A stretch of DNA of 64,000 bases from Brachybacterium nesterenkovii (GTDB lineage: Bacteria > Actinomycetota > Actinomycetes > Actinomycetales > Dermabacteraceae): assembly GCF_900163655.1 (NCBI RefSeq), contig NZ_FWFG01000035.1:1-64000 (forward strand), in the 5' to 3' direction. A model generated the notes under the pieces. The model saw only the letters and a program-made list of their open reading frames with translations. It did not search any database and was not told the DNA's origin. The position numbers were made by a program, and so were the translations under genes. This document shows, one piece after another, positions 53,551 to 63,540 of the stretch (positions are counted from its first letter, which is position 1; each line of letters opens with the position of its first letter).

Positions 53551-54579
53551 TCAGAAGCGCGCGACCGCCGTGCTCACGGCCTCGTCGATCAGCCGCGCCG
53601 CCGTCCGCGCCGTCCGGGCGTCGATGTCGAACGACGGGTTCAGCTCCACTACGTCTGCGAGCACCAGCTTCCCGGTGCCCGCCGCGGCCCGCACCGCTGC
53701 GGTCACCAGCGCCGGGGCGACGCCCAGGCCCGCCGGGGCGGAGACGCCCGGAGCGACCGAGGCCGGCAGGAGATCCAGGTCGATCGTCAGGTACAGGATG
53801 TCGAGGTCGCCAGCGAAGTCCTCCACGAAGCCGGCGATGCCCGCCGCCCCCGCCTGGGCGCACTCGAGATCCGTCATCCAGCGCACCCCCAGCTCGCGGG
53901 CGGTCGCGAACAGCGCCCCCGTGTTCGAGGGCTCGGAGATCCCGACGACGGCGTAGGCCAGGGAGCGACCCGCCGCGGCCTCCGCCTCGGCCATCTGCAA
54001 GAACGGCGTGCCCGAGGTCGGACGCTCCTCCCGACGCAGATCGAAATGGGCATCCAGGTTCAGCACGCCCCAGCGCGGGACGCGGCCCTGGTCGTCGGCG
54101 GCCATGCGGGAGGCGCCGAGCAGCCCGCCGTACGAGGCCCAGGCCGTCTCGTGCCCGCCGCCCAGCACCACGGCCAGGCGGCAGCCCGGGGCATCGAGCG
54201 CCGCGGAGATCGCCGCCGAGGCCGCGGCTTGCCCGCCCTCGAGGTCCTCGCCGGCGGTCGCGGTGTCCCCGTGGTCGACGAGCCCGACCTCGCCCGCGGC
54301 GAGGCGGCCGTGCAGGGCGAGCGGGGAGAGGGCCCGGCGCAGGGCCGTCGGCCCCTCCGCGGCGCCCGTGCGCCCCCGGTTGCGGCGCACGCCCTCATCG
54401 GAGGAGAAGCCGAGGACCGCCACGTGGTCGGCGGGACCATCGGCCTGCCGGATCGCCTGGTGCCACCGCGCGTGCTCGGGCCCGTCGCCGTCATGGCGTC
54501 CGGACCACGCCGGGGCGTCGGAGGAGATGTTGGAGGGGGCGTCGGTCGATGCGGCGCGGGCGGTGGGCTGCGTGGTCAC
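53551..54579 (-). CDS. hutG: Formimidoylglutamase
   Basis: A 342-aa ureohydrolase (arginase fold) that cleaves N-formimidoyl-L-glutamate to glutamate and formamide, the last step of histidine use. Metal ligands appear in VLGGGHETAWASY, LNLDAHFDLR and LTIDLDLLP. The last reads D-x-D-L-L rather than the more usual D-x-D-x-F. The GTG at 54579 follows AGGAG. It diverges from the IclR gene, with the candidate operator between them. Confidence 0.88.
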   Translation of the reverse strand: MTTQPTARAASTDAPSNISSDAPAWSGRHDGDGPEHARWHQAIRQADGPADHVAVLGFSSDEGVRRNRGRTGAAEGPTALRRALSPLALHGRLAAGEVGLVDHGDTATAGEDLEGGQAAASAAISAALDAPGCRLAVVLGGGHETAWASYGGLLGASRMAADDQGRVPRWGVLNLDAHFDLRREERPTSGTPFLQMAEAEAAAGRSLAYAVVGISEPSNTGALFATARELGVRWMTDLECAQAGAAGIAGFVEDFAGDLDILYLTIDLDLLPASVAPGVSAPAGLGVAPALVTAAVRAAAGTGKLVLADVVELNPSFDIDARTARTAARLIDEAVSTAVARF

Positions 54580-54664
54580 GAGGGCTCCTGCTGACGGGGC
54601 GGACGGCGCGGATGCGACCGGGGAGCACGCTCCCGCCCCGCTGCTGCGGACCGGGCGGCCGCCC

Positions 54665-54681
54665 GACTGGCATCCTGGCCT
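54665..54681 (+). promoter_or_regulatory. Weak copy of the hut operator before the iclR gene
   Basis: GACTGGCATCCTGGCCT matches the palindrome upstream of hutU at 11 of 17 positions, and the CTGGCATCCTGG core has the same spacing. It ends 5 bp before the ATG at 54686, in the hutG-iclR divergent region. Confidence 0.35.
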
Positions 54682-54685
54682 CATC

Positions 54686-55465
54686 ATGGCACCGACCACC
54701 CCCAAGGCACCCGCGGCCGACGCCGCCCTGCGCGTGCTCTCCCATCTCGCGGCCCAGCGCGGCCCCGTCGCCGCCTCCCGTATCGCCGCGGACCTCGAGC
54801 TGCCGCGCTCGACCACCTACGACCTGCTCTCTGCGCTGGTGGACCGCGGCTTCGCCCTCCACCTGCCCGAGGAGCGGCGGTACACCGTCGGCCCCGCCGC
54901 CTACGAGATCTCCGCTGGCTACCTGCGGCATGCGCCGCTCGCCCGGATCGGCCGACGCGCCGTCGAGCGCATGGTCGACGCCACCGGGGAATCCGGGCAC
55001 CTGGCCGTCCTCCACGGCCGTCACGTGCTCTACCTCGTCGAGGAGCGCGCCCGCATGCGCCCCTCCCTCGTGACCGACATCGGCGTGCGGATCCCCGCGC
55101 ACCTCACCGCCACCGGGCGCGCGATGCTCGCCGCCCTCCCGCCCGCGCAGCTGAGGGCGCTCTACCCGCGCGGCACCCAGCTCGAGCGCCGCCACGACGA
55201 TGCCGGCCCCGAGGACCCCGCCGCGCTGCGGCGCCTGCTGGCCGACGTCGCCCGCGACGGCATCGCCCGCGAGGACGGCGAGGTCACCCCCGGGTTCGTG
55301 TCCGTCGCCGCGGCCGTCCGCGACAGCGCCGGCTGGCCGACGGCCGCCCTCGCCCTCACCTGGCGCGAGGGGACCCTGGACGCCCCCGGGGAGACGGCGT
55401 GCATCGCCGTTGTCCGCCGCGAGGCCCAGGCTGTCGCGACCGCGCTCGGCGGCCGGGCGAGCTGA
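54686..55465 (+). CDS. IclR-family regulator, probable hut repressor
   Basis: A 259-aa IclR protein. The winged helix is at residues about 8-65 (ALRVLSHLAAQRGPVAASRIAADLELPRSTTYDLLSALVDRGFA), and the ligand domain contains GRRAVERMVDATGESGHLAVL, IPAHLTATGRAMLAALP and REDGEVTPGFVSVAAAVRD. Its position next to hutG and near hutU, hutI and hutH makes it the likely regulator of histidine use, with histidine or urocanate as candidate effector. Orthologous HutR-type IclR regulators occur in related actinobacteria. Confidence 0.85.
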   Translation: MAPTTPKAPAADAALRVLSHLAAQRGPVAASRIAADLELPRSTTYDLLSALVDRGFALHLPEERRYTVGPAAYEISAGYLRHAPLARIGRRAVERMVDATGESGHLAVLHGRHVLYLVEERARMRPSLVTDIGVRIPAHLTATGRAMLAALPPAQLRALYPRGTQLERRHDDAGPEDPAALRRLLADVARDGIAREDGEVTPGFVSVAAAVRDSAGWPTAALALTWREGTLDAPGETACIAVVRREAQAVATALGGRAS

Positions 55466-55500
55466 GGGGGCTGGGAGCTCCTGACCTGCGGCTCGGCCGC

Positions 55501-56622
55501 TCAGCGCTCGCCGATGGGCAGCGCCTCCGCGAGCTCCTGCATCCAGGGGCCGATGTCCCAGCCCTGCTCGGCCACCCAGGCATCGTCGAAGTACGTCTGC
55601 GTGTAGCGCTCGCCCGAGTCGCACAGCAGCGTGACGATGCTGGCCGTCTCGCCGCGCTCGCGCATCTCGGCGATCAGCCGCGCGCAGGCCACGATGTTCG
55701 TGCCCGTCGAGGCGCCCACCCGTCGGCCCAGCCGCGCGGAGAGGAAGCGCGCGCCCGCGACCGATGCGGCATCCGGCACGCGCATCATGCGGTCCACGAC
55801 CCCGGGGACGAAGCTCGGCTCCACGCGCGGACGCCCGATGCCCTCGATCCGCGAGCTCGCCGTCGTCGTCACCGAGCGGTCCTGGGCGACCCAGCCCTCG
55901 AAGAACGCCGAGCCCTCGATATCGGCCAGGCACAGGCGCGTGTCCATCCGCTGATAGCGCAGGAAGCGGCCCAGCGTCGCGCTCGTCCCGCCCGTGCCCG
56001 CGCCCACGACCATCCAGCGGGGGACCGGGTGGGGCTCCTCGGCCATCTGCTCGACGATCGAGCGGGCGATCGAGTTGTGGCCGCGCCAGTCCGTCGCCCG
56101 CTCCGCGAACGTGAACTGGTCCAGGAACAGCCCGCCCGTCTCCTCCGCCAGGCGTCGGGACTCCGCGCACATCTGCTCGGCCGAGTCGACCCCGTGGCAG
56201 CGGCCGCCCTCGGCCTCGATGAGGGCGATCTTCGCGGCGCTCGTGGTCTTGGGCATGACCGCCACGAACGGCAGATCCAGCATCCGCGCCACGTGCGCCT
56301 CGGAGACCGCGGTCGACCCCGAGGACGCCTCGATGATCGTCGTGTCCGGGCCGATCCAACCGTTGACCAGCGCATACATGAACAGCGAACGCGCCAGGCG
56401 GTGCTTCAGCGAGCCCGTCACGTGGGTCGACTCGTCCTTGAGGTACAGGTCGATGCCCCAGGCGGCGGGCAGGTCCAGGCGCAGCAGGTGGGTGTCCGCA
56501 CTGCGGCGGGCATCGGCGTCCAGACGGCGCACGCGCTCGGCCACCCAGGCGCGCAGCGCGGGATCGGAGCGGTCGACGTCCTCGACCGCGCTCAGCAGGC
56601 CGCTGTCGCGTTCACCGTGCAC
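55501..56622 (-). CDS. Cds1-like PLP-dependent cysteine synthase-family enzyme
   Basis: A 373-aa fold-type II PLP enzyme. The Schiff-base Lys is in [12 protein letters not shown] (near residue 75), [18 protein letters not shown] binds the substrate carboxylate, and the phosphate loop is [13 protein letters not shown]. The sequence style matches mycobacterial Cds1-type cysteine desulfhydrases rather than CysK. It overlaps the upstream ridA gene by 11 bp. RidA clears reactive enamine intermediates made by such PLP enzymes, which explains the pairing. Confidence 0.85.
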   Translation of the reverse strand: MHGERDSGLLSAVEDVDRSDPALRAWVAERVRRLDADARRSADTHLLRLDLPAAWGIDLYLKDESTHVTGSLKHRLARSLFMYALVNGWIGPDTTIIEASSGSTAVSEAHVARMLDLPFVAVMPKTTSAAKIALIEAEGGRCHGVDSAEQMCAESRRLAEETGGLFLDQFTFAERATDWRGHNSIARSIVEQMAEEPHPVPRWMVVGAGTGGTSATLGRFLRYQRMDTRLCLADIEGSAFFEGWVAQDRSVTTTASSRIEGIGRPRVEPSFVPGVVDRMMRVPDAASVAGARFLSARLGRRVGASTGTNIVACARLIAEMRERGETASIVTLLCDSGERYTQTYFDDAWVAEQGWDIGPWMQELAEALPIGER

Positions 56623-57136
56623 GGAAGGTCACCTCCACCTCGACCGGGACGCCCAGGGGGAGGGCCGCGACGCCCACGGCGCTGCGGGCGTGGATGCCCG
56701 CCTCGCCGAAGACCTCGCCCAGCAGCTCGCTCGCGCCGTTGAGCACGAGGGCCTGGTCGGTGAACGACGGATCCGAGTTCACGAAGCCCGTCACCTTCAC
56801 CACGCCCGCGAGGGCGTCGACATCTCCCGCGACCGCGGCGGCCGCCGCGATCGCGTTGAGCGCGCACTGACGGGCCGCGGCGGCCGCGTCCTGCGTCGAC
56901 AGCTCCGCGCCGGCGCGGCCGACCGCGACCGGGGCGCCGTCGCGCAGGGGCAGCTGGCCGGAGGTGAGGATGTGCTCGCCGTCGCGGACCGCGGGGCGGT
57001 AGGCGCCCAGCGGCGTGGCGACCGCGGGGAGGGCTTCGCCGAGGCGCTCGAGCGCCTGCGAGGGGAGCGGGGCGGGGGCGGTGGGCTGCTCGGCGCTGGT
57101 GCCGGGCTTCTCGGGGGTGTTCTGCGAGGTGCTCAT
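56612..57136 (-). CDS. RidA-family enamine/imine deaminase
   Basis: A 174-aa RidA (YjgF/UK114) protein with a 35-residue Pro/Ala/Gln-rich extension. [24 protein letters not shown] at the start and [23 protein letters not shown] at the end are typical, though the C-terminus lacks the usual Arg-containing RxxV segment seen in archetype RidA. It is co-transcribed with the downstream PLP enzyme and probably handles its 2-aminoacrylate-like products. Confidence 0.85.
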   Translation of the reverse strand: MSTSQNTPEKPGTSAEQPTAPAPLPSQALERLGEALPAVATPLGAYRPAVRDGEHILTSGQLPLRDGAPVAVGRAGAELSTQDAAAAARQCALNAIAAAAAVAGDVDALAGVVKVTGFVNSDPSFTDQALVLNGASELLGEVFGEAGIHARSAVGVAALPLGVPVEVEVTFRAR

Positions 57137-57366
57137 GGGAGTCCTTCCGTCGGCGGGATGCAGGGGCGTGCGGAGCTCCGGGGGGCGAGTGACCGCTCCT
57201 GCCGATCGTGCCAGGTCGCGGCGCCGAGCGGGGGCGACGCGCGCCGGGATGAGCCGGCCGAGCTGCCGTGATGGGGCGGGTGCTGCGGCCGGTGCGCACC
57301 GGCGGGCGCGCACGGCGATGGCGTGCGCTCTGGCGGCGGTGCCCGCAGCGCTGTCACGATGGAGGC

Positions 57367-57942
57367 ATGAACGCCGATGCCGCCCCGCGCTCCGATGCCG
57401 TGACGCGCCGGCCGTCGGTGTCCCTGCGCGTGATCTCCGAGGCCGACGCCCCCGTGCTCTCCCGCCTCGAGACCGCCAACCGCGAGCACCTGCTGATCGG
57501 CGCCCCCGAGCGCAGCGACGAGTGGATGAGCGTCGAGGGGCAGCGCGCGGCGATCCGCGCGGTGCGGGCCGAGCTCGACGCCGGGCGCTGCGCCCCGCTG
57601 GTCATCGTCGCCGACGGCGCGGTGGTCGGGCGGTTGTCCCTGAACGGAATCGTCCGCGGCCCCCTGCTCAGCGCGAGCCTGGGCTACTGGGTCAGCGCGC
57701 ACGCGTGCGGCCGCGGCATCGCGACGGCCGCCGTCCGCCTGGCGATCGACGCGGCCTTCGGCCCCGTGGGCCTGCACCGGCTCGAGGCCTCGGTGCAGGT
57801 GGGCAACCAGGCGTCGCTGCGGGTGCTCGAGAAGTGCGGCTTCGCCCAGTACGGCCTCGCACCGCGGTACCTGCGTCTCGGCGGTGCGTGGCGGGACTGC
57901 GTGATGCTGCAGCTGCTGGACCCGGCCGATACCGCGGAGTGA
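57367..57942 (+). CDS. GNAT N-acetyltransferase, RimJ/RimL-like
   Basis: A 191-aa GNAT of the RimJ/RimL type. LGYWVSAHACGRGIATAAVRLAIDAAFG forms the acetyl-CoA loop, and RLEASVQVGNQASLRVLEKCGFAQYGLAPRYLRLGGAWRDCVMLQLL is the classical end of this subfamily. It may acetylate a protein N-terminus or a small amine. It lies just upstream of hutU but with its own start; no operon link is evident. Confidence 0.85.
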   Translation: MNADAAPRSDAVTRRPSVSLRVISEADAPVLSRLETANREHLLIGAPERSDEWMSVEGQRAAIRAVRAELDAGRCAPLVIVADGAVVGRLSLNGIVRGPLLSASLGYWVSAHACGRGIATAAVRLAIDAAFGPVGLHRLEASVQVGNQASLRVLEKCGFAQYGLAPRYLRLGGAWRDCVMLQLLDPADTAE

Positions 57943-57957
57943 GCGGGATCGGTCATC

Positions 57958-57974
57958 GTCCGGTATCCCGGACA
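57958..57974. promoter_or_regulatory. Candidate hut operator upstream of hutU
   Basis: GTCCGGTATCCCGGACA is an interrupted palindrome (TCCGG/CCGGA) 105 bp upstream of the hutU ATG. The same 17-bp form with two changes occurs upstream of hutH. Confidence 0.6.
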
Positions 57975-58078
57975 GGTATCCCCTCCCAGCCCTGTCTGCG
58001 CCTGCGGGCGCGTGATTGCCTGGGCTCACAGCGACAGCGCTCCTGGCATCGACGCCTGCACACCCCGAGGAGAACCCC

Positions 58079-59815
58079 ATGGCCCTGCCCGGCTCCCGCC
58101 CCGTCCGCGCCCCCCGCGGCACCGACATCACCGCGAAGTCCTGGCAGACCGAGGCGCCGCTGCGGATGCTCCAGAACAACCTCGACCCCGAGGTCGCCGA
58201 GCGCCCGGACGACCTCGTCGTCTACGGCGGCACCGGCCGCGCCGCCCGCTCCTGGGAGGCGTTCGACGCGATCCTCGCCTCCCTGCGCGACCTCGAGGCC
58301 GACGAGACGCTGCTGGTGCAGTCCGGCAAGCCCGTGGGCATCCTCCGCACCCACGAGTGGGCCCCGCGCGTGCTCATCGCCAACTCCAACCTGGTGGGCG
58401 ACTGGGCCACCTGGCCCGAGTTCCGGCGCCTCGAGGCCGAGGGCCTCATGATGTACGGCCAGATGACCGCCGGGTCCTGGATCTACATCGCCACCCAGGG
58501 CATCCTCCAGGGTACATACGAGACCTTCGCCGCGGTCGGCAGGAAGCGCTTCGGCGGCAGCCTGAAGGGCACCATCACGCTCACCGGCGGCTGCGGCGGC
58601 ATGGGCGGCGCCCAGCCCCTGGCCGTGACCCTCAACGACGGCGTGTGCCTCATCGCCGAGGTCGACCGCTCCCGCCTGGAGCGCCGCGTCGCCAAGCGCT
58701 ACCTCGACGAGATCGCCGACGACCTGGACGATGCCATCGCCCGGGCCAACGCTGCGAAGGAGCAGGGACGCGGCCTGTCGATCGGCATCGTCGGCAATGC
58801 GGCGGACGTCTTCCCCGCGCTGCTGGAGCGCCACCGCGCCGGGGACATACGGATCGACGTCGTCACCGACCAGACCAGCGCCCACGACCCGCTGAGCTAC
58901 CTGCCCTCCGAGATCAGCGTCGAGGAGTGGCAGCGAGAGGCCCAGGCCGATGCCGAGGGCTTCACCAAGAAATCCCGCGAGTCGATGGCCCGCCAGGTCC
59001 AGGCGATGGTCGAGTTCCAGGACGAAGGGGCCGAGGTGTTCGACTACGGCAACTCGATCCGCGACGAGGCCCGTCACGCCGGCTACGACCGCGCCTTCGC
59101 CTTCCCCGGCTTCGTCCCCGCCTACATCCGCCCCCTGTTCTGCGAGGGCCTGGGCCCGTTCCGCTGGGTCGCGCTGTCCGGCGACCCGGAGGACATCAAG
59201 GTCACCGATGCGGCGCTCAAGGAGCTGTTCCCCGAGAACGAGCACCTGCACCGCTGGCTGGACGCCGCCGAGGAGTTCGTCGAGTTCGAAGGCCTGCCCG
59301 CGCGCATCTGCTGGCTCGGGTACGGCGAGCGGGAGAAGGCCGGGAAGCTGTTCAACGACCTCGTGCGCGACGGCAAGGTGTCGGCGCCCATCGTCATCGG
59401 CCGCGACCACCTCGACTCCGGCTCCGTGGCTTCGCCCTATCGCGAGACCGAGGCGATGCTCGACGGCTCCGACGCGATCGCCGACTGGCCGCTGCTGAAC
59501 GCCCTGACCTCGACCAGCTCCGGCGCGACGTGGGTGTCGATCCACCATGGCGGCGGCGTCGGCATCGGCCGCTCCATCCACGCCGGGCAGGTGGGCGTGG
59601 CCGACGGCACCGAGCTGGCCGAGCGCAAGCTGGTGCGTCTGCTGTCGAACGATCCGGCGATGGGCGTGATCCGGCACGTCGACGCCGGATACGGCCGGGC
59701 CGCGGAGGTGGCCGCCGAGCGCGGTGTGCGGGTGCCGATGGAGCCGACGGTGCGGGATGCCGACGACGCCGATGCGGCCCAGGCCGCGGCGCTCGAGCGG
59801 TCGCGGACGCGCTGA
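58079..59815 (+). CDS. hutU: Urocanate hydratase
   Basis: A 578-aa enzyme, normal family length, which converts urocanate to imidazolonepropionate with tightly bound NAD. Key blocks are [47 protein letters not shown] (with its catalytic-site aspartate) and the Cys-containing [16 protein letters not shown] near residue 400. ATG 58079 follows GAGGAGA. hutI starts 5 bp after its stop codon, so the two form an operon. Confidence 0.96.
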   Translation: MALPGSRPVRAPRGTDITAKSWQTEAPLRMLQNNLDPEVAERPDDLVVYGGTGRAARSWEAFDAILASLRDLEADETLLVQSGKPVGILRTHEWAPRVLIANSNLVGDWATWPEFRRLEAEGLMMYGQMTAGSWIYIATQGILQGTYETFAAVGRKRFGGSLKGTITLTGGCGGMGGAQPLAVTLNDGVCLIAEVDRSRLERRVAKRYLDEIADDLDDAIARANAAKEQGRGLSIGIVGNAADVFPALLERHRAGDIRIDVVTDQTSAHDPLSYLPSEISVEEWQREAQADAEGFTKKSRESMARQVQAMVEFQDEGAEVFDYGNSIRDEARHAGYDRAFAFPGFVPAYIRPLFCEGLGPFRWVALSGDPEDIKVTDAALKELFPENEHLHRWLDAAEEFVEFEGLPARICWLGYGEREKAGKLFNDLVRDGKVSAPIVIGRDHLDSGSVASPYRETEAMLDGSDAIADWPLLNALTSTSSGATWVSIHHGGGVGIGRSIHAGQVGVADGTELAERKLVRLLSNDPAMGVIRHVDAGYGRAAEVAAERGVRVPMEPTVRDADDADAAQAAALERSRTR

Positions 59816-59820
59816 GCGCC

Positions 59821-61146
59821 ATGACCGCTGCCCCTGCCTCCACCCTCCTGACCGGCATCTCCGAGCTGTGGACCCTGGACCCGGCGCTCGATGACCCGGC
59901 GCTCGGCGATCCGGCGCTCGGTGGCACTGCCCGCGCCGCGAGCGACGGCCAGATCATCCGCGACGCCGCCCTCGTGATCGAGGACGGCCGCGTCGCCTGG
60001 ACCGGGCCCGCCGCGCAGGCTCCCGACGCGGATGCGCGCGAGGACCTCGGCGGACGGGCGGTGCTGCCCGGCTGGGTGGATTCCCACAGCCACCTGATCT
60101 TCGACGGGGACCGCTCCGCCGAGTTCGAGGCCCGTATGGCCGGCGAGGCCTACGCGGCCGGCGGCATCCAGGTGACGACCGATGCGACGCGGGCCGCCGC
60201 CGACGAGCGCCTGCTCGAGCTCGTGACCGCGCGCGCCCGGGCCGCCGCCGCGGGCGGCACCACCTGCCTGGAGACGAAGACGGGCTACGGCCTGACCGTG
60301 GCCGAGGAGCAGCGAGCCGCCCGGCTGGCCGCGCGTCTGGTGGCCGACGGCGTGCTCGACGAGGTCACGTTCCTGGGTGCGCACCTCGTGCCCGCCGAGT
60401 TCGACGGCCAGGACGGGCGACCTGGCGCGGCTGAGTACGTCGACCTCGTGGCCGGGGAGATGCTCGAGGCCGTCGCCCCGCACGTGCGCTGGATCGACGT
60501 GTTCTGCGAGACCGGCGCGTTCACGCCCGAGCAGTCCGCGCGCGTGCTGCGCGCCGGCGCCGCGGCGGGCCTGGGCCTGCGGGTCCACGGCAACCAGCTG
60601 GGGGAGTCCGGCGGGGTGGCGCTGGCCTGCGAGCTGGGCGCCGCGAGCGTCGACCACGTGAACTTCCTGGCCGCGTCGGATGTCGACGCTCTCGCCGCGA
60701 CCGCAGAGCGGCCCGTGCAGCAGGACGGCTCCGGGCGCTGGGGCGACGGCCGTCTCGCGGTCGATGCCGGCCCCACCGTCGCGACCGTCCTGCCCGCCTG
60801 CGACCTCTCGACCCGCGCGCCGCTGGCCCCGGCCCGGCGCCTGCTCAACGCCGGGGCGCAGATCGCGATCGCCTCGAACTGCAACCCCGGCACCAGCTAT
60901 ACGTCGTCGATGAGCTTCTGCGTGGGCACCGCCGTGCTGCAGATGCGCCTGAGCCTGGCCGAGGCGATCCGTGCCGCCACCCGCGGCGGTGCCCTCGCGC
61001 TGCGTCGCGCCGACGCGGGCCACCTCGGCGTCGGCGCCCGGGCCGACCTGCACGTGCTGGACACTCCGCACGCGATCGACCTCGCGTACCGGCCCGGCAT
61101 GCCGCTCACGCACCGGGTGCTGCGGGCGGGGGAGCGGGTCGCGTGA
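59821..61146 (+). CDS. hutI: Imidazolonepropionase
   Basis: A 441-aa amidohydrolase-family enzyme opening the imidazolone ring. Metal ligands are in WVDSHSHLIF (HxH), TFLGAHLVP and LRVHGNQLGESGG. ASNCNPGTSYTSSM contains the family's SNxNPGT end-site. DPALGDPALGG near residue 25 is a short internal repeat and is not conserved in the family. It is directly downstream of hutU. Confidence 0.95.
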   Translation: MTAAPASTLLTGISELWTLDPALDDPALGDPALGGTARAASDGQIIRDAALVIEDGRVAWTGPAAQAPDADAREDLGGRAVLPGWVDSHSHLIFDGDRSAEFEARMAGEAYAAGGIQVTTDATRAAADERLLELVTARARAAAAGGTTCLETKTGYGLTVAEEQRAARLAARLVADGVLDEVTFLGAHLVPAEFDGQDGRPGAAEYVDLVAGEMLEAVAPHVRWIDVFCETGAFTPEQSARVLRAGAAAGLGLRVHGNQLGESGGVALACELGAASVDHVNFLAASDVDALAATAERPVQQDGSGRWGDGRLAVDAGPTVATVLPACDLSTRAPLAPARRLLNAGAQIAIASNCNPGTSYTSSMSFCVGTAVLQMRLSLAEAIRAATRGGALALRRADAGHLGVGARADLHVLDTPHAIDLAYRPGMPLTHRVLRAGERVA

Positions 61147-61172
61147 GGTGAGGGCAGAGCGGGCTGTAAGCA

Positions 61173-61191
61173 TCACTTAGGTGCTAAGTGA
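61173..61191. promoter_or_regulatory. Palindromic operator candidate upstream of the YjiH-type gene
   Basis: TCACTTAGGTGCTAAGTGA has perfect 8-bp arms around GTG. It sits 127 bp before the ATG at 61318, next to a possible -10 box GGCTATGCG. It differs from the 17-bp hut palindrome, so a second regulator may act here. Confidence 0.55.
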
Positions 61192-61317
61192 GGCTATGCG
61201 TGCCTGGAGAACTCGCCTGATCGCTCCCGGGAGCTCTGAGGATGTGCCCTGGAACCCCGGGCCCTACGATGCTGGGACCGGTCCAGCGCTGTGCCCCTCC
61301 TGCCGGAAGGACTGTCG

Positions 61318-62748
61318 ATGATGACGCCCCACCCCGCCCCTGACGGACCCTCTGACCGCCGCGGAGAACGGACCGCCGCCCCGTACGGCGGCTCCATAGA
61401 GGACACCGCTCGCCTGATCGCCGATGGGGAGATCCATCCCGGTGCCCCTCGCAGCGTGCCCGTCCCCGGCCGGTGGCGTTTCGTCGTCTACAGCCTGCTG
61501 GGCATCGCCATGTTCTTCGTGTCCGTCGAAATCGGGGGTAAGTCCACGATCCTCGTCGACCACGTCCTGACCGCCGTGCGCTGGGCCCTCGGCCCGGCCG
61601 TCCCGTGGGTGGTCCTGGCCCTCGTCGTGCTCGGCACCGTGCGGCCATTCGTCACCGGCAGCTGGAGGGCGAGCGCCCTGCGTACCGTCTTCGCGCTGGC
61701 GAACATCGTCGGCCTCGTCATCGCCGTCCTGTTCTGCCTGGGACGCTTCCCCGGTCCGCTCGCCGATCCCGCCATCGGCCCCTTCCTGTGGGAGAAGCTC
61801 GCCATCCCGGTCGGCCTGATCGTGCCCGTGGGCGCCGTCTTCCTCGCGCTGCTCATCGGCTACGGGCTCATGGAGTTCATCGGCGTGTTCGTGCAGCCGA
61901 TCATGCGGCCCCTGTGGCGCGTGCCCGGCCGCGCCGCCGTCGACGCCGTCGCCTCGTTCGTCGGCTCCTACTCCCTCGCCCTGCTCATCACCGACCGCGT
62001 CTACCGCGAGGGCCGCTACACCTCCCGCGAGGCCGCGATCATCGCCACCGGCTTCTCGACCGTCTCGGCCACGTTCATGATCATCGTCGCCAAGACCCTC
62101 GGCCTCATGGATCACTGGAACCTCTACTTCTTCCTCACCCTCGCGATCACCTTCGCCGTCACCGCGATCACCGTGCGCATCCCGCCGCTGCGGTCCATCC
62201 CCGAGGACACCTTCGAGGGCGTCGCGCACGTTCCGGAGCCTCAGGTTACGAGCGGGCGGATGCGCGCCGCCTGGGGCGAGGCCATGGACACCCTGGCCAA
62301 GGCCCCGAGCCTGGCCCGCGGCACATGGGACACGTTCAAGGACGGCGTGCTCATGGCCTCCGCGATCGTGCCCTCGATCCTGTCGATCGGGCTGGCGGGT
62401 CTTCTGCTGGCCGAGCACACGCCCCTCTTCGACCTGCTCGGCTGGATCTTCTATCCCTTCACCTGGGTCACTGGGCTGCCGGACCCGGCGCTCGCCGGCA
62501 AGGCGTCCGCCGTGGGCATCGCCGAGATGTTCCTGCCCGCGCTGATGGTCGCCGACCACACCTCGATGGCTCTGCGCTTCACGATCGGCGTCGTCTGCGT
62601 CTCCCAGATCATCTTCTTCTCCGCGCTCGTGCCCTCGATCCTCGCGACCTCCATCCCCGTGCCGGTGGGGCGCCTGGTCGTGCTGTGGTTCGAGCGCGTG
62701 GCGCTCACGATCCTCATCACGGCGCCGATCGCGCACCTGCTGTTCTGA
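61318..62748 (+). CDS. YjiH-family membrane protein, candidate histidine or urocanate transporter
   Basis: A 476-aa protein with about 11 membrane segments and nucleoside-recognition (Gate) domain features: GYGLMEFIGVFVQPIMRPLWRVPGRAAVDAVASFVGSYS, then GFSTVSATFMIIVAKTLGL and AGKASAVGIAEMFLPALMVAD. YjiH-type proteins often occur beside hut genes, so transport of histidine or a pathway intermediate is a reasonable inference. ATG 61318 follows GGAAGGA; the next ATG at 61321 is equally possible. Confidence 0.8.
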   Translation: MMTPHPAPDGPSDRRGERTAAPYGGSIEDTARLIADGEIHPGAPRSVPVPGRWRFVVYSLLGIAMFFVSVEIGGKSTILVDHVLTAVRWALGPAVPWVVLALVVLGTVRPFVTGSWRASALRTVFALANIVGLVIAVLFCLGRFPGPLADPAIGPFLWEKLAIPVGLIVPVGAVFLALLIGYGLMEFIGVFVQPIMRPLWRVPGRAAVDAVASFVGSYSLALLITDRVYREGRYTSREAAIIATGFSTVSATFMIIVAKTLGLMDHWNLYFFLTLAITFAVTAITVRIPPLRSIPEDTFEGVAHVPEPQVTSGRMRAAWGEAMDTLAKAPSLARGTWDTFKDGVLMASAIVPSILSIGLAGLLLAEHTPLFDLLGWIFYPFTWVTGLPDPALAGKASAVGIAEMFLPALMVADHTSMALRFTIGVVCVSQIIFFSALVPSILATSIPVPVGRLVVLWFERVALTILITAPIAHLLF

Positions 62749-62803
62749 GGCGTGCTGTTGTGGCGCGCGACGGGGCGGTGCCCGGTCAGGAGGGGACTGC
62801 AGC

Positions 62804-63421
62804 TCAGGCGGAGCGGGCGCTGCCGGGGTCGGGCCACCGCACCGCGATCGGCGTCTCGCCCGGATGTTCCGCGGCCCACCAGGCGATCGCCTGATTCGCC
62901 TGCCGCGCCCACTCCGTGCGCCGCACCAGGATCGTCGTGCCGTCGGATCCGCGGATCCGCAGGCGGTCCTGCGCGAGCATCGACTCCGCGAGGCTCCCGA
63001 GATCCCAGGCCAGGCGCCGCGGCCGCGGCCATTCGATGCCGATGATGTCTGCGTAGCGGATCCGGCGCCGCCGCCCCAGCAGCGCCTGCTGGATGATCCC
63101 ATCGGCCGTCAGCGTGATCGAGTGGCGCAGCATCATCGCCCCGAACACGACGCCGAAGACTGCGAAGCCGGCCCCGAACAGGGACATCGGAAGGGCGTCC
63201 CCGCGGCGCGGGTCGTCGGGCGCGTAGGTCTGCGCGACCAGCAGGAACACCAGTCCCAGCAGCACGAACGTGCCCGCGAGGCCGCCGAGCATCGCCGGGT
63301 AGCGCAGGACGACGGAGCCCGGCGGCGCGGGCGGCAGCAGCACCCGGCGCAGCACGGCGACAGCGCCTGCGCCGCCGCCGATCACGACGGCGACGACGGC
63401 GAAGAAGATCAGCCAGTCCAC
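62804..63421 (-). CDS. PH-domain membrane protein
   Basis: A 205-aa protein with three hydrophobic segments at residues about 2-25, 45-65 and 78-95. A C-terminal bacterial PH-like domain follows (MMLRHSITLTADGIIQQALLGRRRRIRYADIIGIEWPRPRRLAW). Function unknown. GTG 63421 precedes the first hydrophobic segment; an upstream ATG at 63487 would overlap the hutH promoter region and is less likely. It is transcribed towards the YjiH-type gene. Confidence 0.65.
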   Translation of the reverse strand: MDWLIFFAVVAVVIGGGAGAVAVLRRVLLPPAPPGSVVLRYPAMLGGLAGTFVLLGLVFLLVAQTYAPDDPRRGDALPMSLFGAGFAVFGVVFGAMMLRHSITLTADGIIQQALLGRRRRIRYADIIGIEWPRPRRLAWDLGSLAESMLAQDRLRIRGSDGTTILVRRTEWARQANQAIAWWAAEHPGETPIAVRWPDPGSARSA

Positions 63422-63469
63422 TGGATGAGGGTATGCCCGGCATCGTCCGGACGTCGGAACGGTGCTCCT

Positions 63470-63486
63470 GTCCGGGATCCTGGACA
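63470..63486. promoter_or_regulatory. Candidate hut operator upstream of hutH
   Basis: GTCCGGGATCCTGGACA matches the hutU site at 15 of 17 positions with identical arms (GTCC...GGACA). It lies 54 bp before the hutH ATG at 63541. Confidence 0.6.
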
Positions 63487-63540
63487 CGAGGCGCGTCGGC
63501 CCCGTTCCGGGCGCCTGTGCGCTGTGCGAGCGTGGCCCCC

